Assembly (NCBI GenBank): GCA_000727475.1
Contig: KL647303.1
Span: 1,365,449 to 1,429,448, forward strand
DNA from: Sarcocystis neurona
Taxonomy: Eukaryota > Apicomplexa > Conoidasida > Eucoccidiorida > Sarcocystidae
Length of the DNA: 64,000 nucleotides
Direction: 5' to 3'
A program made the position numbers and the translations under genes. Positions 24,801-36,730 of the stretch are shown one piece after another; the stretch's first letter is position 1; the number at the start of each line of letters is the position of its first letter. Under the pieces are notes generated by a model, which made no database searches, was not told where the DNA came from, and saw only the letters and a list, made by a program, of their open reading frames with translations.

Positions 24801-27800
24801 CGAAAGACTTCTCGACACGCCTGTGCGACTTATGGCCGTTACGTAGTTCCGTGCCAGTCGCTAGTGATTGGTGTCAGCTTGGTACAAGAAAATAATTTTG
24901 CGTCCTGTTGTGTGTAAATTTTCATCCGTGTAGTGTAGTGGGATGCGACGGATGTATGTGCGTCCGTGTGTGTGCACCTGTCCCTGTGTTGGCAGAAGCT
25001 TCACCTGGGCACAGAGATCATCTTATCAGTGATCCTACCTGTTATTTGCGGCAGAAGGTGGCTCTTGAGGTGCTGGTGTGCATGCGCACAAGCACAGACA
25101 TGTGTATGCATATGTACATATATGTGTATATATGTTTAGGTGAATGTATGCGTCTGCATTTCGTATCCGTGGTGGGCCTGTGTATGTGTGTGACACAGGC
25201 GTACAGCGGACTGTTCGACCGAGCAGCAGGGATGTACGCGGACCGCGAAGCCCAGATGCAGCGGAAGCGGCAGGAAGCAGCAGAAAAAGAGGCCCAGCTT
25301 CGCAAAGAATGGGAACAGGAAATGCAAACCAAAAAAGGTAGAAATGATAAACCCTGTAATAGCACTTCTGGAGAAAATCTAGCGACCCCAGGCCTCTATC
25401 ATATGTGCTAAGTACTTCGTTACTGAGATATCTTTGTGTTTGTGTATGTGTATGTGTGCGTGACACTACAAATGCACAGCACCAGTATATGTGTCTATAT
25501 GTACCTGGTAGAAGCTCACGTACTTCCATGCGTCAACATATACTTGTACAGGTAACGTATGACTACGTGAGAAATGTGTGTATATATATATGTATGTGTG
25601 CCTGGTAGAAGCCCATGGACATCCGTATATGGGTGATATATGACATCGTCATACGTATGTATATAGATTGTGGCTTCAGAGTGTACCTGTGTACACATAC
25701 CGAGACATGCGAGTAGCGAAAAAAGCAAAGCGATGCTATGCGGACGATTCGCAAGAGCGTCGGGCTCTTTAGTGAGTATTAAGACTCTCGTAGAAAACGT
25801 ACGAGGGACTCGAAGAGTCCGCTAAGCGTCGTTTGACACAGAAGCAAGTGGATTTCAACTTTTCTTCTCGTGTGTTTAGCGAAGTCCTCGTGGTGGCGAC
25901 TGTTGAATACAGTGAAAAGAGGAGTGAGATTTTTTCAACACACGGCTGCTGATGTTCGTCTCTGCGGAGTGAGAGAAGTCGAGTTTTGCTGCTCGTGGTG
26001 CTGCCGTCGTTGCTGCGACTCCCGTTGCTGCGCCCGTTGCATCGGTTTCTTGGTACTGGCCGTACTGGTGTTGGTGTTCGATCTGCGTCGGCTTCTTTTT
26101 TCTCGTGAAAAATTTGTGAATGTGCGTTTGAATAATGTGCAGAAAAGGGAGAAGACGAAACTCCGTTTGAAGACTGGAAGGAGGAGAAGGAAAAGGCACG
26201 CGAAAAAGAGAAGAAAAGGGAAAGTCTCGCCGCGCAGCATACGGACTCCCCGCGGGCGTCTCTCGGTGTGTCTGTAGTCGAAGGCGTTGGCTTCACATGT
26301 AGCGCACACGTGTACTCGAGTGTCTGTACACCGGAAAGACATCAGTCTGTCAGGTGTAGAGACACTGAAAACTTGTGTACGTGGTGCACCTGGAGCGGAA
26401 ACGCCCGCGGCCCGAAGACATGGACGCAAGAGGAACACGCTTGTGACAGTGTATACACACCGGTCACCGGCGCCTCCAGGTGTCACTACACCGGAAGTAC
26501 ATGGCTGTGCGTACCCATAGTATGCACAAAGGTTCAGGTGGTGGTCGGGCCCCGTGACAAACCATAAGTAGCTAAATATACACGTACACCTGCGCCTGTG
26601 TACGTACACCGGTGTAACACATCAACGAATGCTTATACACTCAGCAGCACACATTATCTGCACGTGTACTCAGCTGTGTGTGTCGGCAGGCGATTTCATT
26701 TATTGAGGTGTAGTTACACCAGACGCACACATGAGCAGTTGTTTTTATTCTGGACTTGTGCGGTGTGAGGCACCGGGCGGAGCACAGTGTACAGTGCGAA
26801 TCAATGTGACGAAGAGTGCGAAACTCGTACGCTGGTGTGTATACCTCAGAATCACACGTGTTCGGGTGTACAGACACCAGAGTTACGCTAAGGCAACCCC
26901 GCTTGCGAATGAAGTACAGGGTTCTCCAGTATGCGTCAGCAGCAACCTAACAACTGAGATGCAGATACATGGTAGACACAGACATTCTGGTGTATGTACA
27001 CCGAAAGGACGCGTCTTCTGTGCAGGACCACAGAAACAACATTACTTACCTGCTTGCACGAAGCGGAAGTCCTTGGCTGTATGAGTGCTTGGGAATACAG
27101 CGCAGAGGTAGACACGCGTGGGAAATTTTCGCACAGATGACCACTTACCGGCTAGCGGAGCTTTTTCGTGTATAGCAGGAGTGCATGCGTATGAGGGTGG
27201 ACCCTTTGCAAGGAGATCGAATATTTTTTTTCTCCACTGGAAGCAAGTGGTCTGAAGTGGGTTACACCGTGCTGGGTGAGTGCAGCTTTCATTTGTTTAT
27301 CTGTACGTACACCGCATCATCACATCCGTCGTCACAAGGTTGATGTACCCGGTGTTTCTCTAGGCGAAAGAGCTGCTGACGCGTGTCGCACCATAGAGAG
27401 ATTACCCCGGCGTTGCGACTAATTTCAGCATTTCTGCTTGTTTTCACTTGTTTTCTCGATCCTTTGCTTGACCGTTCCTTTGCGCACATCCCTCGTTTTT
27501 CCTCTTTGCATCTCTCCGATGGCCAGCATATTTTGTGTGGCTTTTTTTTTCTTCTTCGTCGTCTTGGCGTTCCTTCCCTTTGTGTTCTTCGTCTGCTTCT
27601 TCTTTTGCTTCCCCGTCTTTTGACGTGCACTTTTTAAGACGGTGGTTCGCCTGCGGGTGGGGGTGCTGGAGCAGGACGGACGAAGAAGAACGGAGAGGCG
27701 CGCAGGGCGGATTCACTGGAGCTCGACGAGGAAGATAAAAAGATTATCGATGAAACGAAGAAAATGGGCTACTGTTATTTCCGCAGAGATCTAACTGAAG

Positions 27801-28998
27801 AGGAGAGGAAATTGAACGCGCAGCATCTTCCCACGAAAATCGACAACCCTGCTGCGTCTGCGACTGCCGCCCCCGCTGGTGCTGCTTCCGCTAATAGCGC
27901 CGGACAGCCAAACGGAAACAGCAACGTAGGCAGCCAACGCCCACAGGAAATGACACGCCCGCCCCTGCGTCTTTTTCTCCGTTAATAAATGAAAGCAAAC
28001 GTCTGTTTTTCTCTGCGTCTCTGCGTCTAGCCCTATCATTCTCGGCATGCAAATCAACTGATATGTGGGTATGCGTAAATACGGGAAGGCACAGATATGT
28101 ACACAAATGCGCACATACATATATATATGTATCAGCACTCCTCCGTAAGTATGTATGCCTCTGCTTTTATATACTGCGTGTACATCTGTACAGTTGTGTG
28201 TAGGTATTCGTGCGGGAATTAGTAGGAATGTACGAGTTTGTATATCCGTGTTTTTGTGTGGATCTGTGCATATGTATCTGCATACGTGTGTATGTATGTA
28301 CGTATGTGTGTATGTATATATGTGTGTATATCGACAGTGAGAGACTGAATGTGCGCGTACAGAGTTATGTTTCAACTGCCTGTTGCATTTGTAACAATAT
28401 GGGGGCCGGACGGCCGTAGGGAACTACGCACCGTAGTTTTGAAAAAGATGCGGGGCACCGGAAATATGTACTTCTGTTGAACGCGTAAATATCTGTGTCT
28501 CTCTCTCTCCCCACATACCTACGTATACATGTGCATGTAATGTGTGGGGACATCCGGAGGAGAGGAAGACGATATATATATATACATGTATTTACGTGCA
28601 TTTTTATATACGTGTATGTGAGTATATATTTATATGTGTATATGGGTGTATACATGTGTTTACGGGCGTGGGTGTATACGCACGCAGAGACACCCACGCA
28701 TCTACATTCTCCACGTCTACATTTATACACTGACTTTTCTCCCACCGCGGACGCGGATGTATAATATATATACATATATACATACATGTGACTTCCGTCA
28801 GTTCATTCTAGGCAGACATTATTTACTTGTGCGTCTGTGTGGATTGTAGAAAATATTGGTGCGAAATTGGACGCTCCGTGCACACTTGTGAAGAGCAGTC
28901 GGGCCACATGTGTACGAGGAACCAAAATTATTCTCTTACCACTTTATGGTCGCCGACAGCTGAATTCCCACGTCCGTAACCGCTTGCCGGTGACTACC

Positions 28999-29030
<32 letters not shown>

Positions 29031-32000
29031 TTTATATGTACAGACACGTGCCGATATATATTCGTGCAGGTACACATATATGTATGTGTTGCCCGTCTAT
29101 ATTTGTAGATAGAGAGAGACAGAGAGGGAGGCACACATACACCCACACATACAGAGACAAACCCACATATATATACATACATATATATATATATATATGT
29201 ATACACATACACAGACCCATGTGTATCCACATGTATATATAGTCCCCATATGTGTGTATATAGGGACGGATGGCAATATTCGCTTGTGCCGTTTTTGTAC
29301 GTCCACGCCGGTAGCACGTCGTTGGTGGGTCTGGATACAAGCCTGCTTGCTCTTCTCTATGTCCGTCGGCTTGAGGATCTGCGCTCATCTATGTCTATTT
29401 GTACGTGCCAGTCTCTATCTGTTCGTTTTCTGTTTATGCAGGCTGTTGTGTGTATGCGTACTTGTACGTCTACATATGTGTACACACACACATGTGGGTA
29501 GTGGTATTTGTTGGGGTCTTTGTTGTGCATGCGTGCGGCTAAGTAGAAAGCAACGCAGTACATAGTCACCTGTAGACGGAGAGGCACTTATGCATGCGTG
29601 CAGCAACGGAGTGTATAGTCACCTGTGGACGCAGAGGCACTTATGCATGCGTGCAGCAACGCAGTATATAGTCACCTGTAGACGGAGAGGCACTTATGCA
29701 TGCGTGCAGCAACGAAGTGTATAGTCACCTGTAGACGGAGAGGCACTTATGCATGCGTGCAGCAACGAAGTGTATAGTCACCTGTGGACGCAGAGGCACT
29801 TATGCATGCGTGCAGCAACGCAGTATAGAGTCACCTGTAGACGCAGAGGCACTTATGCATGCATGCAGCAACGCAGTATAGAGTCACCTGTAGACGCAGA
29901 GGCACTTATGCATGCATGCAGCAACACAGTATATAGTCACCTGTGGACGCAGAGGCACTAATGCATGCGTGCAGCAACGCAGTATAGAGTCACCTGTAGA
30001 CGCGGAGGCACCTATTCATGCATGCACCGTTCTCCGTCTTATCTTCTTGCTCTGTCTTTCCCTCTTTCTCTCCGGGTTTCCCTCTCTATCTATGCCCCTA
30101 TATACACGTACAGACGTTCGTATGGACGTGTATACGTTCCTGTTGCGAGAGCGATACGTATTCTGCGGGAAGGGTAGCCGTAGGGAGAGTGCTGTCTCCG
30201 TGTGTTGTTGTGTTTTCCATCGATTGAACTATGTGTATTTCTGTGCGTGTACATATTTGATCTTCTCGTCCTTGTGTATATGTTGATACACATGTGTGTG
30301 GTGACACGTGTATGCATGCGTCACTCGTTCGTGGGGACATGCTTGCATCCGTGTACGCCCATGTATATATGACCTTGTCTACATAGACGTATATGTCCAT
30401 ACTTACATATATGTATATATGTAAGTACTTGTATATATGTACACTTTTTCATACAAATCTATATGTGTATATTTATAGATATGTAAATATATACGTATAT
30501 GTATATGTACATATATATATATATATGTGTGTATATGTGAATATGCACCCGTGTCTTTGTGTGTGGTATGTCATATTGCTCTTCGTCACATGTCCACATC
30601 TGCATGTGTGCAACTCTGCCTACACGTCTCGAGATGGGCCATTCTTCTTACGTAGTTCCCTCCATGTGTGAACAGATAATCGCCGGGGATCGATGCGTAT
30701 GTGTGTATGTATGTATGCCCCTCAAGGAAGGAACACCGTCTGTTTGCATGTGTGCGTAGACTTACCTGCTGGCTGCAGAAAGCTTCATAAGAACCCCTTC
30801 ACGTAACAGTGTCATTACTTATTGTATTACACACATGCACTCCGGCGTCGCAGACAGCAAAAATCGTGGCCGTGGTGCTGCTGTGTGTTGTTCACTTCGC
30901 TGCCAACAGACTCTGTCAGACGAGACGGCAAAGGGGAAACAGCAGAGCGGCGTCTCTTCGTGGAATGCGAAGGGCACCACGTATGAGGAAAAAGGTACAG
31001 TTCTGCTGTTGTCGCAGTTGCGGCATATGTTTGTACATCTGTCCCGTGGGGGTCTCTATATATGTGTATATTTCCGTGTATGTACACCTGTGTTAAATTT
31101 GTAAGCTCCCTTTTTCTTCGTTGCTTCCTCTTTGCTTACGCCGTCGCCGTCTGTCCTGCTATCTACGCAGTGCTCTCTCTCGTCACTTTCCGCTTTCACG
31201 AGTCCGGTCGTTGTGGCCTCGCCTCTGTCCTTCTGTATACGTGTGTGCGAGTTTCTCTCTTTTACACGTCGTCCAGGTGGTGCTGTTATATAGCTCCGGC
31301 TGTCGCTGATCTCGCCGGTATGTATCTACTGGGTGCCAGTGACGCCAGTCCTGTACTGCTGCTGGTGCTGCTCTTCGACGTGCTGTTGCTGCGGGTGCTG
31401 CTTCGTTCGGTAGTGCTGCGGCTGTAGACGCGCCACTGGTGGCGGGGCTGGCGTTTCACGTGCTGTTGCTGGTGTACAGGCTGCCGCACCTGCTAGTCCC
31501 TCCCCGCTGATGTGATCTCATATACGTGGCAGCCCTGCTGCTGCTCTCTTTCTCTCCAGGCGCTGTTACCACTGTCACTCTGCCGCTGCTGCTGCTCAGC
31601 TGGTGGCTCCTGTTGCTGTTGTGGTTGCTGCTCGACTTATGTAAGTCGCCGCAGCGGTGCTGCCGTCCAGACGCAGCGCTGACCTCCGTTTCACAGACTG
31701 CTGCTGTCTCGTTTGTTGTTACTGGTGCTGGGGGAGCAGAACAGCGGTTCTGCTTGTGGCTGCTGTTCTGCTTGCTGCTCCTGCCGTTCTACCGACTGCC
31801 ACTGCTGTTAATATACATGTTGCTGCTCTTCTGTGGGTAGATGACGTTGCCCGTTCCGGTGGAGCCCTTGTTCTTTCTCTCTCTCTTCCTCTATCCTGCT
31901 GCAGTTTTATTATTACTGCTGTTGCTGTGGGGCGGTTTTGTGATGGGCAGATATGTCGCAGTGGGCACGGCAGCGTTTTGAAGCGCGAATGTTGGAAACC

Positions 32001-32306
32001 CGTGCAACTTGCGGTGGAGAAGCCGACTTCCTTAAAAATCCGTCGTCTCTTCTTTCTGCTTTGCAGGTACGCTCTGCCTCATAATTACGAACCAAGAACG
32101 AATACATATCTGGACGTATATTCTCTGTCTCTCGTGTTTCATTCACAAAGCTACATATATATGTCGGTCAAGTGTGTAAACATACCTATATATACATATG
32201 TGAATATATGTGTCTCTCTGTAATACATACATATGTATATGTACATGTATGCATATATCTATATCTCTGTAGCATACATATATATAGGATGTATTTCTGT
32301 GCACGC

Positions 32307-32337
<31 letters not shown>

Positions 32338-35300
32338 TATGTTACATATATGTTTGTCACCTGTCACCCGTATACATTTGTCCATATATATATATATATC
32401 AGAGTATATATTACCCTTCAGAGAAGAGGGGTGTGTATTTCACCGCAAGAAGTGCCGCTTCTACGCGCCTCCGCATCTCTTCATATAATGAATATATACG
32501 TGGTTACCTATCCTCGCATAGTAAATATATGCGTGATCGCCGATTTTGGTATAGTAAATACGCACATGATTGCATGCGATTTCATATTTTCGTGCTTAGC
32601 GTCAAAAGAGCTCAGAATATCAGTGAATCTTCTGCGCCGCGTTCAGAAGACCCGTCACCGACTGGGTCGATGGGGTGTACGTACACAGCAAACGCCGCCG
32701 CTGCTTGTGCGGGTGTCGCAGAACGTTTCGCCGGAGAAGGGCAGCTTGGACGAAACGATGGGCTCTCTGCGGGGTCTCATGAATCAACTGCTAACGACGG
32801 AGGTCAAGGTACAGAAAGAAGAAAAGCGAGAGACGAAAGAAGGAGAAAAGGAGAAAAAAGATGGGTTCTTTCGCAGTCTCCGTCCATCTGACATGTGCAT
32901 GTCTTCATCACTTCTCTGTGTTTGTTCTTTGGCGTCTCTCGTTTTGCCCGCTGTCGTCTTTTCCTTGTCATTCTCTCTGTGGCCGTGCTTCTGTCTTGCC
33001 AACCAGCAAAAAAGGTTCGCGTGTTTCTCGTTCTGTTCTCCGCATTTCGTCTTCTTTTCTGCCTGCTTTGCTGTCTTCTCGCCTTCACTGCATGCGACGG
33101 GAAGTTGGCGGCTGTTGTGTGCACAGCTGCTCTCTTCCATCTCCTCCTTCTCCTCCGCCACTCGATGACGGCTCGGACCTGTTTTCTTTTTCGTCTGTTT
33201 TCTCGTCTGATGTATCCATCCCCGCTGTCTCCGCGTTTTTCTCGTTTACCCTTCGTCTTTTTCAGTGTACAGAGGTGAAAGATTTAACGGGAGACGCACA
33301 GGTCGTCGTGATGCGCGGCTCAAAGCGCTACCTCTTCGAGTTCTCGTGTACGTTGCTGCTGGAAATATCGGGTCGCATGCAGCACATGGCCGATCCTGCT
33401 CTGAGCAGTCAGCTGCCTGATCTCGCGGACAACGGCTTCTCGTACAAAGGTAAAGAACGCACTTTTTTCTGGCATTGAGGGTGCCGCGTTGTCGACACGG
33501 TAAACAGCGAGTATGAGTCAATCTGCCATCGATGACCTCGTGTCTGCAGCTGCGCAGACTTGCGTCGAAGTGAACGGAGGACGGCGTTTCACACAAGTGC
33601 ACGTAGCATTCTTGTACCTCACGTATTCGTATCCGTTTCATAAGATAGGGATGCGTCTGGAGTCTCTTTACGACGCATGCTTATCCTATTTGTGTGCATG
33701 TGTATGTATCTATATAGTAGAGGGACACAAAGTTATTTCGCGTCTAGACCTATATACATGTGTGCAAACAGGTGAACGGACGTCAGTCCATATATGTAAA
33801 CATGTGTAGTGTAGGGACACATATTCACTTTATACCTACGCACATGCGTGTAAACAGGCGAACGGACGTCAGCCCGTATATGTGTCTGTGCAGGCGTAGT
33901 GACTATTTGTATATTTTTTGTGTTTAGCTCGACAACACATGTAGCGGACAGGTAAGTGGATCGAACAGCAGATGCCTTCTGCGATAGTGGGAGGCCGTCG
34001 TTTCCATTCCACGAGTGAAGTAACATAGACAGACTGTATGAATGTACAAGAAAGCGACATAACCTCGCATGACCACCTGCAGCTGATTCACCCGAATGTA
34101 ACCACAAGTGGAGACTTTTTGTACATATCTGTAAACAAGCGCGTGCAAGTACTTTTCTGTAGTTGGATATATATATATATATGTATATATATATGGGGGT
34201 AACTGTGTATATCTGGATGTGCGAGTGGTGTGTGTGCGCAGGCCTTTGTGTGTCTGTGGGTCGTTGATCAAGGTTACGAATATTCTCTTAGATAGATACA
34301 TACGGTACATGGAGTGCGTGTACAAAGACGGGTGTGTGTGTGTGTGTGTGTGTGTATATCTTTCTACATGTGTATTCACAGGTGGATACTTGTTTATGAG
34401 GTTCGTGTGTATGGGCGGAAGGACTTTCTTATGGAGCGTGTGTATCATTGGTAGGACGAGCGGTCCTCTGCAGCGGGAACGTGGGGCGTAGTCGATGTTG
34501 CAGAGGCACAGAACACGTGACCGGACACAGTGGGTGTATGTGCAAGTGCAGTAAAATGTGTGTGACATTTATCCGACATTTGTGTTATTTCCTCCGCTCT
34601 CCTTTTCCCTGTCACTGTGTTTTCGTCTGTCTCTACGTGAAAATGTGTGGTTGAGCTATGTGTGGACGCACCCCAAGCTGTGCTCACATGCGCACGTCTG
34701 TAATTATATACACATGTATGCGTGTGGAACGTGGTGTAGCGTGAAGCAAAAGACAGATTTGCGTGTGCGTCGGTTTTTTGCTTCGCTGAAGGAGTATATT
34801 TACATGGAGTTTTCTGTCGTAGGAATGCGTTTCCGTAGGAGAGATGACTCTGCCGGAAGTGAGCAGCGCGGAGGGCAAAGGCGAGGCGTGGCTGTCTGGG
34901 AGTAAAGTGAGAATGAAGAAGAAAGTTTCGCCTGACCATAAAGACGGTAAGCGCCGGAACTGATACCGCGACCGCTTTGCTGTCCTCTTTCTCTAGAGGT
35001 TTTTCACCCTGTAAACATGCGTACTGATATGTATATATGTATATCTATATATGTGTGTGTATCTGTGTGTGAATATCTCTCGCTATGTCTACGTCCATAT
35101 GTATACGTGTATATCTATATTTCGTCCTACACGTGGGGAAGTACTTTGCAGCCTTTGTGTGCCTACCAACTTCTTCGTTGTGTGCCCCCTTCTCTCGCCT
35201 TGTCGGACGTGCTCGTGCGTGTGCGTTCCTGCGGCCGCCTTCTTTTAAAATTTCTCGCCCCTTCCGCGCCTCGATGTACTTTTCCGTATCTTTGTGGGTG

Positions 35301-36730
35301 TATGAAGTGTGTACATTTCTCGGACAATGTCAAGTGCTAGCTGTCTTCTTAAATTTTCCAGAAAGAACGTCTCTCCTGCTTTAGTGAACTCGGACCTTAT
35401 ACACGGGTAATAACACGTGTGAGGATACGAGTCTGTGTATTTTCTTCGCGGAGAAACTCGTTTGTAGCTGCTCTCCGTGTCTCCCTGCGTCGCTCGCTCG
35501 CCGTGTCCCCCATGCGCTCACCGTCTGATACTACTTCTCGCCGCAAGCTGCAGGTTCATGCAGCTACACGCGTAGTACGACTTTATCTCTCTTCACATAC
35601 ATATGTGTAAATGTATATACACGTGCATTAGACAAGTGTGTACGTTTACATACGTAAATACGTCGTCTGCCTGCCTACGTTACCGTCCCCACCTGTTCAC
35701 ATGCCCATACATACATATATATATATTGTGTTTAGATGCGTACCATATCGAAAAGTCTGGTTTTCCTTCCAGAATATGTGCGTACGTGTATATCCATACA
35801 CATGTGTGTGTATATATATATATATATGTTTATCCAAGTACCATACATATATATGTATGTATATAGTTGTCGAGGTACCCTTCTCTTCCGTGAACGAGTA
35901 CCGCTGCAGATTATGTGTGTGTGCATGCATAGCTATGTATCTAGATATACAGGTATGTCCATAGATGCCTATGTACAAGGATGTATGTATGTATGACGCA
36001 TATGTGTGCGCAGGTATATATGTACACATGCTTGTGTGTATGTATAAATGGACTTATGTGTGCGCGTATCCATGCAGGTATGTATGTCTATATGTAAAGA
36101 TGTATACTTGTATGGACGGACGCATGTGTATGTGCGTGTATTCGTGCAACTATATGTGTGTATATCAAAAGTATATACATGTGTATGGGCGAGTGGGAGT
36201 GGATGTACGTGTGTATTCATGTAGGTACATGTGTACATATATATATATATATGTATATGTGTATGCGTGGATGGATGGATGTGCGCGTGCCTTAATGCAA
36301 GGATATATGTATATGACAAAAATATGTACATGTTTATGGATGTGTGTAGGCATATATATGTATGTACAGGTATATCTACGCACTAGGGTCTACTTGTGTA
36401 TGTATGTATGTATGTGTGTATGTATACGCCGGTATATGTGTATGTATCTAAATATGTGTATGTGTATGGGTGGATGCGTGGATGTGTGCGTATATCCTAT
36501 GCAGGTATATATGTATATATCAAAAATCTGTGGATGTGTATGGACGTATGCATGTCTGCGTGTATTAACGCAGGTTCACGTATATATCAAAAATGTGTAT
36601 ATGTGTGTGGATGTGTGGATGTATATGTGGGTGCTTCAATGCAGTTATCGATCGAGGAATGGAGGCCTTTAAGAAGCAGGTGGTTGAGCAGATCCACCAC
36701 TTTCTCGCTGATTTTTCTAAAGCAGCTTGA
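18895..36730 (+). CDS. TPR co-chaperone fused to an Aha1 N-terminal domain, 12 exons, 684 residues
   Basis: Predicted Hsp90 co-chaperone. Exons: 18895-19407, 21518-21679, 22948-23112, 25199-25337, 26143-26265, 27639-27925, 30910-30994, 31951-32066, 32722-32808, 33266-33449, 34839-34946 and 36645-36730. All introns are GT-AG and all phases agree (2055 coding bases). Residues 1-135 are acidic and Ala-rich. Residues ~140-250 form TPRs with the Hsp90 carboxylate-clamp pattern: K151 and N155 in CKDQGNQAF, N195 in LNSNVAM, then K225 and R229 across the exon 2/3 junction. Residues ~281-370 are charged and probably coiled-coil. Residues ~400-430 contain KKMGYCYFRRDLTEEE. From W481 to the end it matches the Aha1 N domain: SSWNAKGTTYEEKDMSQWA, CTEVKDLTGDAQVV, GFSYKGEMTLPEV and a closing amphipathic helix. 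The Aha1 C-terminal (START-like) domain is absent. ATG context is good (A at -3, G at +4). The exon 5 donor could instead be at 26223. Family assignment of both domains is strong; Hsp90 binding is inferred. Confidence 0.9.
20041..20290. repeat. two-copy 125-base repeat in intron 1
   Basis: GCAGCGTAGACAG at about 20045 and GCAGCGTAGATAG at about 20170 each start a block running through a C/T-rich stretch, TACGTCC-type words and a TA/GTGT tail. Confidence 0.65.
21285..21517 (+). repeat. CTG tract immediately before exon 2 of the TPR-Aha1 gene
   Basis: CTG/GCTG triplets on the sense strand that run up to the CTACTGCAG acceptor at 21517/21518. Confidence 0.75.
22384..22740. repeat. three-copy degenerate repeat in intron 2
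   Basis: Three blocks, each with a TATGTGTGCACGGGC-like start, a GAGTCTGT or GAGTGTCTGT core and a TTCAGT/TTCAAT/TTCACT end, begin near 22384, 22515 and 22655. The unit is about 135 bases, with many substitutions between copies. Confidence 0.65.
26319..27002. repeat. cluster of GGTGT-N4-ACACC palindromes in intron 5
   Basis: Copies at 26319-26332, 26353-26366, 26448-26461, 26479-26492, 26597-26610, 26707-26720, 26865-26878 and 26989-27002. The five-base arms are conserved while the four central bases vary (CTGT, AGAG, ATAC, CACT, ACGT, AGTT, ACAG, ATGT). Many are followed by GGAAG or GAAAG. Spacing is irregular, so this is a dispersed motif and not a tandem array. Confidence 0.85.
29524..30020. 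repeat. 53-base minisatellite, about nine copies, intron 6
   Basis: GGCAC recurs at 29583, 29636, 29689, 29742, 29795, 29848, 29901, 29954 and 30007, exactly 53 bases apart. Each unit holds TGCATGCGTGCAGCAACG or a one-base variant, AGTCACCTGT and GACGCAGAGGC. A diverged start copy is visible from 29524. Because 53 is not a multiple of three the unit cycles through frames, so the open frame seen here is not a protein. It lies in the 2984-base intron of the TPR-Aha1 gene. Confidence 0.95.
31325..31950 (+). repeat. CTG tracts in intron 7, ending at the exon 8 acceptor
   Basis: Several CTG/GCTG runs on the sense strand between 31340 and 31830, then TTATTATTACTGCTGTTGCTGTG just before the GATGGGCAG acceptor at 31950/31951. 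Confidence 0.7.
32313..32341. repeat. TA microsatellite in intron 8
   Basis: Near-perfect TA dinucleotides, one of many TA runs in the introns of this gene (also 29007-29024, 29180-29198, 30510-30523 and 35811-35827). Confidence 0.85.
33715..33900. repeat. two-copy repeat of about 85 bases in intron 10
   Basis: The block AACAGGTGAACGGACGTCAG near 33767 recurs as AACAGGCGAACGGACGTCAG near 33852. Each is preceded by TAG-GGGACACA words at 33719 and 33806. Confidence 0.8.
35965..36644 (+). repeat. GTAT-rich degenerate array with repeated acceptor-like ends, intron 11
   Basis: Units of roughly 70-95 bases made of GTATGTAT, ATATCAAAAAT and TGGATGTGTGGATG words. Most end in an acceptor-like word: CATGCAG at 36071, CATGTAG near 36218, AATGCAAG near 36294, TATGCAG at 36498, AACGCAG at 36567 and finally AATGCAG at 36638, which is the acceptor used by the terminal exon in the model. 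Confidence 0.65.

Noticed and set aside
29524..30020. CRISPR-like regular direct repeats
   Set aside because: The whole 53-base unit repeats with no unique spacers, and it lies in an intron of a eukaryotic gene. It is a minisatellite.
32233..32720. Upstream extension of the exon 9 frame
   Set aside because: The frame is open but includes TA-repeat translation. The preceding exon (31951-32066) ends in phase 0 and fits the acceptor at 32721/32722, which gives the continuous Aha1 domain.
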